Assembly (NCBI RefSeq): GCF_020497125.1 | Contig: NC_059079.1 | Span: forward strand, 15,333,553-15,397,552 | DNA: 64,000 nt | Direction: 5' to 3' | Origin: Mauremys mutica | Lineage: Eukaryota; Chordata; Testudines; Geoemydidae | Shown here: one piece after another, positions 27,301-33,558 of the stretch | Position numbering within the stretch: the first letter of the stretch is position 1 | Layout of the letters: each line of letters starts with the position of its first letter | Translations under genes and position numbers: made by a program | The notes under the pieces: model-generated | What the model was told of the DNA's origin: nothing | What the model saw: only the letters and a program-made list of their open reading frames with translations | Databases searched by the model: none

Positions 27301-30300
27301 AGGTTGTTTGGGGAGGCACAGCCTTCCCTGCCTGGCCCTCCATGCAGTTTCAGAACCCCAATGTGGCCCTCAGGCCAAAAAGTTTACCCACCCCTGCATT
27401 AACCTAACCTCTGGATCAAATCTCTGAATCCATAGGGAAAAACTGAATGAAGTCCATGATGAGTTACAGAAAAAAGAGGCACTTTTTGCAGAGTTCCAGC
27501 CAGATGCAAATCAGAACTGTAAGTATCTGCATGAGGTTACATAATATTTGTTCCTGAAAATACCCCTGTAGTCATAATTGCCTCCATGCACGAGATACCA
27601 TTTTGATACCAGTTTAATTTGGAAAATTAAGGTAAACTTGAAACAGAAAAATAAGTGTGCGTGCTTGTGTGCGCGTGCACGTGTGTGCATATTTGTCCAT
27701 TACAATGGGACTTCAGTCTTGGGACCTTTAGTGCTAATGAAATATAAATAATTTCTTGGAAATAACTTCTCACCTGCTCTATCATTTATCTCTCTCTAAA
27801 TTATACTGAAATATTGATATGACCTAGAACTCTTCAGGAGCCTAATGCATTACATCCTAAATACAATGCTCCTGGGGGAATTCTGCGCCAAAAACATAAA
27901 AAATCTGTGCAGACTATTTTAAAATTCTGCAAATTGTATTTGTTAAAATAACACTACATAATCACGCCAGTTTCAATTATTTTGGTAATTTATTTCAAAG
28001 TACCTGTCAGCAAGTATGTCTGTAACAATACAGACACACATAAAGTTTCCCCAAGGAGTGAAGAGTTAAAGAAACCCCTACGACAACACAGTTCCTGCTT
28101 TTCTGCCCCCATCTCCCCCAGAGCCCAACTGGGGGGGGCCGGACACTCACATACCCTTCCCCCCAGAGCTGAGCTGGGCACCGACCCCAGCCAATACACC
28201 CAAACCCCCTAATTCCCAGAACCCAGCCATGCCCCCCACCCCTGAGCCCAAATATCCACACACTCTTCCCCTCTCAGAGCCCAGTTGCGGGCCCCCACCC
28301 GGCCCAGATACCCGCACCACCTCCCCCCCAGAGCCCAGCTGCGGGGGATCCCACCAGCCCAGACACCAATCCCCCTACCCCATAAAGCCCCGGGATCCAG
28401 AAGGAGAAACAGCCTGATGCTCTGTCCCGGGCTTGCACAGATTTTCCTGCGCGCCGCCCTCTCCTTCCCTCAGGGCGTGTGGGGAACTGCAGCTGTGGGG
28501 AACTCTCTAGCTCTCTCCCTCCCTCCAGCAGTGTCTTCAATATGTGAGCTGGGCTCTGCTGGGTCCAGCAGCTTCTAGTGGCAGCCAGCAGCACTACAGC
28601 CCATTTTTGTGGGAGAAAGAAAATTCTGCGCAAAAAACATTAATTTCCAGAAAATTCTGCATTGCACAATGGTGCAGAATTCCCCCAGGAGTAATACAAG
28701 CAGAATATTGATGAAGCTTTAGAAATACCTAGTCCCTGTCATTTTGGTGTTTTTTAATTTTTTTTTTCTAAATAGCTCAAAAGATTGATGAGCTGGAGGC
28801 AGCTTTGCATAAAAAAGATGAAGACATGAAAGCAATGGAAGAAAGATATAAAATGTACCTGGAGAAAGCAAGAAATGTGAGTGGTATATTTCAATACAAA
28901 TAAAGTCTCTCTCCTCTCCCCTCCCCATCACCCCACCTCTATGAATCAGTGGTGCTGACAGGCTTCTTAAATATCCTGTATTAAAAGTGGTTTTATCTTA
29001 CATTTTTAGGCCAGATTGCTTGGTTATTGTAACTTGCATGCAGCATAGTGTAGAATATAACCCCAAATATGAAAACCTGTTATTAACACTTCCTTATTAA
29101 TTGGCATCTTCTGTCATACTTGTGTCCTTCATTTGAATTTCAGTGTTGCATGTTTTATTTCCAGCTGAGATGTGAGGTTGCTCAAGATGAAACATCAAAC
29201 ATATTCATTTTCTTTATACAGGTGATAAAAACCTTAGACCCCAAACTAAATCCAGCATCAGCAGAAATTATGTTGCTGAGAAAGCAGCTACTAGAGAGAG
29301 ACAAAAAAATTGAAGCACTGGAGGTAAAACTTATATCTCTTCTTGTTTTTCTTTTTAAAATCCAATTGTATGTCCTAAGTGGAAATCTCACTTGTGTGTG
29401 AGAGACTGCAAAGAGTCTCTTTGATTCAGTTGCCTTTCTATTACTCGAACTGCTCAACCTATCAAGCACAGAGATTTGACCTTGATTTGCTGACATTCTA
29501 TCCTGAGGTGAATCTGTCAAGACTGTTCGCGCGCGTGTGTGTGTGTGTATGTATGTATGTATATATAAGGTGTTTATTTTTAAGGTTAAGTGTTTTATTG
29601 CTTATGAAAAGTAATGTGTATGAATTTAAAACTTCTCAGAGTGAATTAAAGTAAACTGTAGTTTAACTATAGTGCCACCAGTGCACTATGGTAATTGGAA
29701 ATCTGTATAATACCATGCATTGTTGAATGGAAAGTGTGACTTTTTAAGTATAATTTAGTCTATATCAAAATACGTAAGTCATTACATGTAACAGAGTTAT
29801 TAAAATAATATTAGAGACACTAAAATATTACACAGGTTATACTAAAAATGCTGTTCCTAGTGACAGCTACTTGGGTAAATATAAAATTTCTAAACACAGT
29901 TTTTAAATCTTTAAGGGCCTGATCCTGCATTTGTTCTGCACTCAAAATTCCCATTGACTTTTTGTGTACTGACAGTAGACTAGGACCCTAGATTATTAAA
30001 TCAGTGGGGATAATTGCTCATTTATGGCTGCTAATACAATGGAATTATGACTTTCTGAAATATTTGCACTGAACATACTCTTGATTATATATCCACAAAA
30101 AGGTTTCCTGTTTACAGTGATGCGTTATTTAAAAATTTTATCCATCTGTCGTGGTAAGGGGTGGTTCCTTTTCTTGCAATAGTCTATTATAATAATAAAC
30201 AATTTCATCACTTTGATAGCCTCTTTTGAAAATCCATATAATTGTTTACGCTGTTTTAGTAGCACTATTTGTATATCACACTACTGTACTGTTTATCTCA

Positions 30301-33300
30301 GTCAAGTCCTCTAAGGAGAGTGGACTCTGATAAAGTATATATAATTATGTACACTTTTCAGAACTTTTGAGTAGTTAAGATTCCCTTGTCTATTTCTAAA
30401 TCTGTTTATCTTTCTCTCTAGAGTGAATGTAAGATTGCCAAGTTGCGTGATTATGAAGAAAAGCTAATTGTATCTGCATGGTATAACAAGGTGAGTCGAA
30501 ACATTCCACTTGTCTGTCAGTATGGTAACTTAAAAATCAGAAGTACTCAGGATGAGCTTATAAACAATTTGAAACTATCATTTTCTTGCCATCTTGATCT
30601 GTTCCATACTTAAAGTCTGTTTCACTGAATGCTCCTGAGGTGACTTTGAGACCTGGATTACCTTTTTAGATGTGTTACGAATTTGGTTACCTATGGAAGG
30701 AAAACCCATTTCTCTACAGTTATCTTTGCACAGACATCAAGGATGAAGGCTAAAATAGCCTTTTTATAAAACAATAATATATATATGATACGTGGGGCTA
30801 TTAGCACCGCCTAGTATTAAGTTTGCCTGACACTTCCCATTAGAAACTCGTATTTTCAGTTGCTTAACAAGATTTTTTTGTTATCTGCCAAACTTTAACT
30901 CAAATTCTGCATACTGGGTGTCTGAATCGGGCTGAATTGTTTTTGGGAAAAAAATTTTTCCAGCCAAAACAGTTCAGCCATTTGTAAGAACAAAGTTTCA
31001 AAAAAAATTTTGCTTCAGTCTTCCCTAAAAGTGTTAATGGTATCGAAATACTCAACACAAACAATATTAACAACAAGGGGAAAGGGAATGCAAGCCAAAA
31101 TGGGGAAACGGCTTAAAGAATATTTAGATAAGTTAGATGTATTCAAGTCGGCTGGACCTGATTAAATTCATCCTAGAGTACTTAAGGAACTAGCTGAATC
31201 AATCTCTGAACCATTAGCAATTCTCTTTGAGAATTCATGGAGAACAGGTGAGGTCTGGAGAGGACTGGAGAAGGGCAAACATAGTAGCTGTTTTTAAAAA
31301 GGGGGACAAAGACGACCCAGGGAATTATTCCTGGAAAGATCTTGGAACAAATTATTATGCAATCAGTTTGTAAGCACCTAGAGGAAAATAGGATTATAAG
31401 GAATAGTCAGCATGACTTTGTCAAGAACAAATCATGCCACAGCTACCTAATTTCCTTGTTTGGCAGGGTTACTGGCTTTGTTGATGCGAGGAGAAGCAGA
31501 AGATGTGCTATATCTTGATTTTTAGCAAGGTTTTTGATACAATCCCACTTGATCTCATAAGCAAACTAGGGAATATGGTGTAGATGAAATTACTATAAGG
31601 TTGCACAACTGGTTGAGAGACCATACTCAGAATGGTTATCAATGGTTTGCTGTCAAACTGAGAGGGTGCATCTAGCAGGGTTCCACAGGGATCAGTCCTG
31701 GCTCTGGTATTGGTCAGTATTTACATTAATGACTTGGATAATTGAGTGGAGAGTATGTTTATGAAATCTGCAGATGACACCAAGCTGCGAGGGATTGCAA
31801 GCACTTAGGAGGACAGGATTAGAATTCAAAACCACCTTGACCAATTCAAAAATTGGTCTGAAATTTACAAGATTAAATTCAGTAAAGACAAGTGCAAAGA
31901 ACTACAGTTAAGGAGGAAAAATCAAATGCACAACTACAAAATGTGGAGTAACTTGCTAGGCAGTAGAACTACTGAAAAATATGAGTATTACAGTGGATCA
32001 CAATTTGAATAGGAGTCAACAGAGCAATGCAGTTGCAAAATATCATTCTGAAGTGCTAATTACATTCTGAAGTGTATTAACCAGGGTGTCATATGTAATA
32101 CATGGGAGGTAATTGTCTCTTTCTGTTTGGCACTGGTGAGGCCTCAGCAGGAGTACTGTGTCCAGTTCTGGGCACCACACTTTAGGCAAGATGTGAACAA
32201 ATTGGAGAGAGTCCAGAGGAGAGCAACAAAAAGTTTCTAAAAAGTTTAGAAAACCTGATCTGTGAAGAAAGGTTTAAAAAAGCCGGGCATGTTAGTCTTG
32301 AGAAAAGACGACTGAAGGAGGACCTGATAAGTCTTCAAATATGTTTAGGGCTGTTGTAAAGAGGATGGTGATCAATTGTTTTCCATGTCCACTGAAGGAG
32401 CAACAAGAAGTAATGGGCTTAATCTGCAGCAAGGGAGATTTAGGTTAGATATTAGGAAAAAAATTATTTAAGTATAAGGGTAGTTACACAGTCGGCTTCC
32501 AAAGGAGGTTGTGGAATCCCCATCACTGGAGATTTTTAAGAACAGGTTGGACAAACACCAGTAAGGGATGGTCTAGGCCAGGGGTCCCCAACGCGGTGCC
32601 CGCGGGCGCCATGGCGCCCACAGGGGCATCTAAATGCGCCTGCATCCTGGCCGGCGGTGGAGCATCTGCCAAAATGCCGCCGAATTTCGGCGGCAGCAAC
32701 GCCTCTCAATGATGCCGCTTGCTGCCAGAAAGTGACGTCATCAAGAGGCGTCGCCACCGAAATGCCACAGAATTTCGACGGATGCTCCACTGCCGCTATG
32801 GAAAAGGTTGGGGACCACTGGTCTAGGCATACTCGGTCCTGCCTCCGCGCAGGGGGCTCAACTTGATAACTAACTTCTCACGGTCCTTTCCAGCCCTACA
32901 TTTCTATTACTCTGTTTCACAATGTTTAACTAAAATACACTTACACTTACACTTTTTCCTCTGAGAACCTCTAGTATCCCCATGCTTTGGAGCAGGATCT
33001 TGAACTTCGGCACAGGGATGGCCTTTGCGTTAGGGAATATGCCTTTTGCTGTCTCTGTGAAAATCCACTCAAATTTGGCTAAGTTATAAGCCTTTGAAAT
33101 GTTTCAATTCCCATGTGCTCATAGAGAAGATTTTAGAGTTCAGAGATTTAGCTGCTTAAGATTCTGTTTTCATTGAGCATGCTCAATACCCTCACAGTTC
33201 CTCATGTGGCTAGGGAAAAGAAAGGAGTGGATTGAGACAAGAAGACTGAGAGTGGTGAGGGGAAAGAAACTTGACTGAAAGCCAGGGATGGGGCAGGGAG

Positions 33301-33558
33301 TGGGAAATGGAACTGTGACATGCAATGCAAAACTGCTGCTTTTGATGATGTGAAAAAGATGTCTCATTCACTTATTTTATTTCTTCCCAGAGCCTGGCTT
33401 TTCAGAAGCTCAGTATGGAATCCAGACTGATGGGTAGCAGTACCTGCAAAGACCCTGGGTCATGCCCTCCTGCACGCTCTTTCCTAGCACAGCAACGACA
33501 TGTCACCAACGCCAGACGGAGTCTCTCTATTAAAGTACCTAATGCAACATCGGATTAA
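4173..33558 (+). CDS. HOOK1: HOOK1, Hook microtubule-tethering protein 1 (exons 3-22 of 22; 5' exons outside window)
   Basis: Joined coding segments: 4173-4245, 4612-4662, 7572-7704, 9184-9251, 11288-11350, 12370-12453, 14708-14874, 15492-15632, 17094-17295, 18029-18139, 18520-18607, 18688-18748, 19177-19317, 21003-21090, 24095-24129, 27436-27518, 28776-28876, 29222-29323, 30422-30490 and 33391-33558. All introns are GT-AG and all phases agree. The sum is 2029 nt: one base completing a split Ile codon, 675 codons and the stop. The protein is very close to mammalian HOOK1 throughout. HOOK1 is a cytoplasmic dynein-dynactin adaptor. Its N-terminal Hook (calponin-homology-like) domain binds dynein light intermediate chain, its long coiled coil dimerises and binds dynactin, and its C-terminus binds AKTIP/FHIP to link endosomal cargo. 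HOOK2 and HOOK3 are the alternatives, but the C-terminal tail and the neighbouring CYP2J gene favour HOOK1. Promoter and start codon are not in the window. Confidence 0.97.
4612..4662 (+). CDS. HOOK1: HOOK1 exon 4
   Basis: Fifty-one bases, 17 codons, reading ASNLKKVLQGIMDYYHE (about residues 75-91). The acceptor is ttag and the donor gtatgg. Phase 0 at both ends, so skipping it would keep the frame. It is part of the Hook domain helical bundle. Confidence 0.97.
4663..5975. other. HOOK1 intron 4, proximal part
   Basis: AT-rich intron. No recognisable repeat or RNA gene was seen. It runs up to the hAT insertion at 5976. Confidence 0.6.
5976..6932. mobile_element. Non-autonomous hAT element, 957 bp, GC-rich core
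   Basis: It is bounded by perfect 8-bp target duplications atctaaaa (5968-5975 and 6933-6940). The termini are CAGTGGTCACCAACC on the left and CAGTGGTCTCCAATT as the reverse complement of the right end. The subterminal region contains a short palindromic stretch around the tcgatcatgatcga motif. The core (6080-6850) is GC-rich with repeated ccccagcc/ccctcc blocks. That makes long open frames on both strands, but none resembles a protein. It is inserted in HOOK1 intron 4. Confidence 0.9.
6941..7571. other. HOOK1 intron 4, distal part
   Basis: Nothing recognised apart from the acceptor of exon 5 (tttacag at the end). Confidence 0.6.
7572..7704 (+). CDS. HOOK1: HOOK1 exon 5
   Basis: Encodes 44 whole codons, beginning FLGQQISEELVPDLNQIS and ending LGCAVNCEKKQ, about residues 92-135. 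The final G starts a split Glu codon. The acceptor is acag and the donor gtacat. Within the Hook domain, the LGRLLQLILGCA stretch is almost invariant among Hook proteins. Phase 0 in, phase 1 out. Confidence 0.97.
7705..9183. other. HOOK1 intron 5
   Basis: About 1.5 kb of AT-rich intron. No repeat family or RNA gene was recognised. Confidence 0.55.
9184..9251 (+). CDS. HOOK1: HOOK1 exon 6
   Basis: Sixty-eight bases completing the split Glu codon and then reading HIQNIMTLEESVQHVVMAAI then QE, about residues 136-158. The acceptor is ctacag and the donor gtaagt. It is the last helix of the Hook domain before the coiled coil. Phase 1 in, phase 0 out. Confidence 0.97.
9655..9782 (+). mobile_element. 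CR1 LINE 3' end fragment
   Basis: The segment gttggactagatgacctcc, followed by gaggtctcttccaac and a tail ending in tctatgattcta, is the standard 3' terminus of sauropsid CR1 elements. Only the last roughly 120 bases are present, a heavily 5'-truncated insertion in HOOK1 intron 6. Confidence 0.8.
10308..11161. mobile_element. Solo LTR of an endogenous retrovirus-like element, 854 bp
   Basis: It starts TGTCACAG and ends CTGTCACA, so it has TG...CA ends. Exact 5-bp target duplications, ctaac, sit at 10303-10307 and 11162-11166. These are the features of a single LTR left after recombination between two LTRs. No internal gag, pol or env sequence is present. Orientation is uncertain, although an AATAAA-like string occurs near 10608 on the plus strand. 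It lies in HOOK1 intron 6. Confidence 0.75.
11288..11350 (+). CDS. HOOK1: HOOK1 exon 7
   Basis: Sixty-three bases, 21 codons, starting LMSKEILSSVTSDTSGEMEQ and one more Gln, about residues 159-179. The acceptor is ttttag and the donor gtaatt. It is the linker between the Hook domain and the coiled coil, and its middle (VTSDTSGEM) is the most diverged part of the early protein. Phase 0 at both ends. Confidence 0.95.
12000..12112 (+). repeat. MIR-like SINE fragment
   Basis: The string tctctgaccttaggcaag followed by caagtcactt resembles the conserved MIR/CORE-SINE segment (tgaccttgggcaagtcac). Only this part is recognisable. It lies in HOOK1 intron 7. Confidence 0.45.
12328..12365. repeat. AT-dinucleotide run and poly-T directly before the exon 8 acceptor
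   Basis: About 14 AT units run into a T tract of roughly 11 bases, then aaag, which is the splice acceptor of HOOK1 exon 8. The microsatellite therefore occupies the place of the branch-point and polypyrimidine region. Confidence 0.9.
12370..12453 (+). CDS. HOOK1: HOOK1 exon 8
   Basis: Eighty-four bases, 28 codons, starting MKRAFEDLQEALAEKEELKQ, about residues 180-207. It begins the long dimeric coiled coil. The Met is internal. The acceptor is taaag and the donor gtaagg. Phase 0 at both ends. Confidence 0.96.
12454..14707. other. HOOK1 intron 8
   Basis: 2.25 kb of AT-rich intron. I recognise no transposon, exon or RNA gene in it. Confidence 0.55.
14708..14874 (+). CDS. HOOK1: HOOK1 exon 9
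   Basis: Encodes 55 codons plus two bases of a split Arg codon, about residues 208-263. It contains the highly conserved block DDPNTVVAKKYFHAQLQLEQ. The acceptor is ctag and the donor gtacga. Coiled coil, with a short break around LDGSLDDPN. Phase 0 in, phase 2 out. Confidence 0.97.
15492..15632 (+). CDS. HOOK1: HOOK1 exon 10
   Basis: 141 bases. It completes Arg, then reads 46 codons beginning LEAAKDDYRVHCEDLEKQL, about residues 264-310, and ends with two bases of another split Arg. The acceptor is aaaag and the donor gtatgt. Coiled coil with clear heptads. Confidence 0.97.
15633..17093. other. HOOK1 intron 10
   Basis: 1.46 kb intron. Nothing was recognised apart from a long T-rich acceptor tract at the 3' end. 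Confidence 0.55.
17094..17295 (+). CDS. HOOK1: HOOK1 exon 11
   Basis: The largest internal coding exon. It has one base completing Arg and then 67 codons, about residues 311-377. It includes the nearly invariant stretch NTVSLEEELKKANAARAQLE. The acceptor is tgtag and the donor gtaagg. Central coiled coil. Phase 2 in, phase 0 out. Confidence 0.97.
18029..18139 (+). CDS. HOOK1: HOOK1 exon 12
   Basis: Thirty-seven codons beginning VQELHNRLSEESKRADTLAF, about residues 378-414. The acceptor is tcaag and the donor gtaagt. Coiled coil. Phase 0 at both ends. Confidence 0.97.
18520..18607 (+). CDS. HOOK1: HOOK1 exon 13
   Basis: Twenty-nine codons beginning RLIVQRDALKETNEELRCSQ, about residues 415-443, plus the first base of a split Asp codon. 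The acceptor is cttag and the donor gtactt. Phase 0 in, phase 1 out. Confidence 0.97.
18688..18748 (+). CDS. HOOK1: HOOK1 exon 14
   Basis: Sixty-one bases. It completes Asp, reads ASAVKSHENLAAEILPVEY (about residues 445-463) and starts a split Arg. The acceptor is tccag and the donor gtttgt. The Pro in this segment marks a break in the coiled coil. Intron 13 before it is only 80 bases. Confidence 0.96.
19177..19317 (+). CDS. HOOK1: HOOK1 exon 15
   Basis: 141 bases. It completes Arg and reads 46 codons beginning EMFIRLQHENKMLLLQQEGS, about residues 465-510, then two bases of another Arg. The acceptor is catag and the donor gtgatt. The coiled coil resumes here. Confidence 0.97.
19318..21002. 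other. HOOK1 intron 15
   Basis: 1.7 kb intron with no repeat family that I recognise. Short open frames here have no protein-like features. Confidence 0.55.
21003..21090 (+). CDS. HOOK1: HOOK1 exon 16
   Basis: One base completing Arg and then 29 codons beginning LSNERIGELQQQIEDLQKTL, about residues 512-540, ending in Gly. The acceptor is aacag and the donor gtaagt. Compared with my memory of human HOOK1, the junction with exon 17 is two residues shorter. Confidence 0.95.
22081..22617. mobile_element. TTAA-flanked DNA transposon (piggyBac- or Kolobok-like), 537 bp
   Basis: It is flanked on both sides by TTAA (22077-22080 and 22618-22621). Short terminal inverted repeats are GGCTACG on the left and GGCTATG as the reverse complement of the right end. 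Near the left end a long imperfect hairpin has arms at about 22096-22127 and 22167-22197. The core is GC-rich. No transposase is encoded. The TTAA duplication suggests piggyBac or Kolobok mobilisation, and the choice between them is not settled by the termini. HOOK1 intron 16. Confidence 0.75.
22622..24094. other. HOOK1 intron 16, distal part
   Basis: AT-rich intron. Nothing recognised. The proximal part of the same intron (21091-22076) also shows nothing named, apart from a short hAT-like string near 21104 that has no partner end. Confidence 0.5.
24095..24129 (+). CDS. HOOK1: HOOK1 exon 17 (35-base microexon)
   Basis: It reads SSKLKQTLEAQ plus AT of a split Met codon completed by exon 18. 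The acceptor is tatag and the donor gtaagt. It is very short and sits between introns of about 3.0 and 3.3 kb. It matches the known HOOK1 sequence, with Thr and Gln replacing residues of the human protein. Phase 0 in, phase 2 out. Confidence 0.94.
24130..25100. other. HOOK1 intron 17, proximal part
   Basis: A mixed-composition intron. Around 24520 a string cagtggttctcag resembles a hAT terminus, but no matching right end was found. Otherwise nothing recognised. Confidence 0.45.
25101..25524 (+). mobile_element. DIRS-like retrotransposon terminal repeat, left portion (split by insertion)
   Basis: The strings gtcctctgagtgattgtgca and agagccgaggggaaaaaggg resemble the long terminal repeat of a chelonian DIRS-like retrotransposon as I remember it. 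The matching right portion continues at 26219-26400. The two parts are separated by the LTR-like repeat at 25525-26218. Assignment is from memory, so only moderately sure. Confidence 0.5.
25525..26218 (-). mobile_element. LTR-like interspersed repeat with TGTAG...CTACA ends, copy 1
   Basis: The plus strand begins TGTAGAGGTGCAGACTCACC and ends CCACTACA, so the ends are inverted TGTAG/CTACA. Flanks gtgcgcc (25518-25524) and gtgcccc (26219-26225) match at 6 of 7 bases. A second copy occurs at 53808-54493. The minus strand carries a TATA-like sequence near its 5' end in copy 2 and TG...CA ends, which suits an LTR read on the minus strand. A terminal-inverted-repeat element cannot be excluded. It is inserted in a DIRS-like repeat in HOOK1 intron 17. 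Confidence 0.65.
26219..26400 (+). mobile_element. DIRS-like terminal repeat, right portion
   Basis: It ends with tggaatgtatatgtgcacaa, then a stretch around gtacaacaggtgctgtacag and gtaagtaattg. The same type of end is seen at about 42160-42220 (gaatatacatggacaac, then cagttactaaagtaagtaac). The two places share the terminal architecture of one retrotransposon family. Moderately sure. Confidence 0.5.
26739..27396. mobile_element. Non-autonomous hAT (Charlie-like) element, 658 bp
   Basis: Perfect 8-bp target duplications cattaacc sit at 26731-26738 and 27397-27404. Ends are CAGAGGTGGGCAAACTACGG and, reverse complemented, CAGGGGTGGGTAAACTTTTT, the well-known hAT-Charlie type terminus. The core is GC-rich and contains many gggg-tgg-ttgg-type repeats that create long meaningless open frames (227 codons on the plus strand). 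HOOK1 intron 17. Confidence 0.92.
27436..27518 (+). CDS. HOOK1: HOOK1 exon 18
   Basis: Completes Met, then 27 codons beginning EKLNEVHDELQKKEALFAEF, about residues 553-579, and the first base of a split Ser. The acceptor is catag and the donor gtaagt. This region (LFAEFQPDANQN) differs noticeably from the human segment but keeps its length. Confidence 0.95.
27655..27690. repeat. GT/GC-rich simple repeat
   Basis: An alternating gtgtgcgtgcttgtgtgcgc tract of purine-pyrimidine dinucleotides in HOOK1 intron 18. Confidence 0.8.
27867..28693. mobile_element. TIR element of unassigned class, 827 bp
   Basis: Inverted termini are TGCTCCTGGGGGAATTCTGC on the left and TACTCCTGGGGGAATTCTGC as the reverse complement of the right end. 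That is 19 of 20 identical, and the repeat continues imperfectly inwards. Flanks atacaa occur at 27861-27866 and 28694-28699, a possible 6-bp target duplication. The core has repeated ccccagagcccagctg-like units. No transposase is encoded. The superfamily is unknown to me. HOOK1 intron 18. Confidence 0.85.
28776..28876 (+). CDS. HOOK1: HOOK1 exon 19
   Basis: Completes Ser, then 33 codons, about residues 581-613. It contains KKDEDMKAMEERYKMYLEKA, nearly identical to human HOOK1. The acceptor is aatag and the donor gtgagt. C-terminal coiled coil. Phase 1 in, phase 0 out. Confidence 0.97.
29222..29323 (+). CDS. HOOK1: HOOK1 exon 20
   Basis: Thirty-four codons starting VIKTLDPKLNPASAEIMLLR, about residues 614-647. 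This is a signature block of Hook proteins in the C-terminal cargo-adaptor region. The acceptor is acag and the donor gtaaaa. Phase 0 at both ends. Confidence 0.97.
29528..29568. repeat. CG/TG/TATG compound microsatellite
   Basis: Successive cg, tg, tatg and ta repeats in HOOK1 intron 20. Confidence 0.85.
29569..30421. other. HOOK1 intron 20, distal part
   Basis: AT-rich intron. A segment near 29928 (gggcctgatcctgcatttgt) resembles a common short interspersed sauropsid repeat, but its ends cannot be fixed. Confidence 0.4.
30422..30490 (+). CDS. HOOK1: HOOK1 exon 21
   Basis: Twenty-three codons reading SECKIAKLRDYEEKLIVSAW then YNK, about residues 648-670. The acceptor is tctag and the donor gtgagt. 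Highly conserved across Hook proteins. Phase 0 at both ends. Confidence 0.97.
31075..32570 (+). mobile_element. CR1 LINE, 5'-truncated, decayed, interrupted by a hAT MITE
   Basis: Strings such as caagtcggctggacctgatt, the RT-region block around agtcagcatgactttgtcaag and the 3' part aggcctcagcaggagtactg through ggatggtctagg identify a plus-strand CR1. Many stops and indels are present in the reverse transcriptase. The element continues beyond the MITE (32829 to about 32930, ending ccagccctacatttctatta). HOOK1 intron 21. Confidence 0.85.
32579..32820. mobile_element. hAT MITE, 242 bp, nested in CR1
   Basis: Perfect 8-bp target duplications gtctaggc sit at 32571-32578 and 32821-32828. Ends are CAGGGGTCCCCAACGCGG and, reverse complemented, CAGTGGTCCCCAACCTTT. 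The core is an imperfect palindrome built on atgccgccgaatttcggcgg and gaggcgtcgcc blocks. A related copy in the opposite orientation is at about 41135-41395. Confidence 0.93.
33391..33558 (+). CDS. HOOK1: HOOK1 exon 22, C-terminus and stop
   Basis: Fifty-five codons and TAA. It starts SLAFQKLSMESRLMGSSTCK and ends SIKVPNATSD, about residues 671-725. The acceptor is tcccag. The end matches human HOOK1 (which I recall ending VPATTSD), with a slightly shorter and variable Gly/Ser/Cys segment after ESRL. It is the C-terminal region that binds the AKTIP/FHIP complex. Confidence 0.97.
   Translation, partial: SLAFQKLSMESRLMGSSTCKDPGSCPPARSFLAQQRHVTNARRSLSIKVPNATSD

Noticed and set aside
26744..27427. 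227-codon open frame, Gly/Arg/Trp-rich
   Set aside because: It lies almost wholly within the hAT element bounded by cattaacc duplications and is made of simple GC-rich repeats. There is no domain-like pattern.
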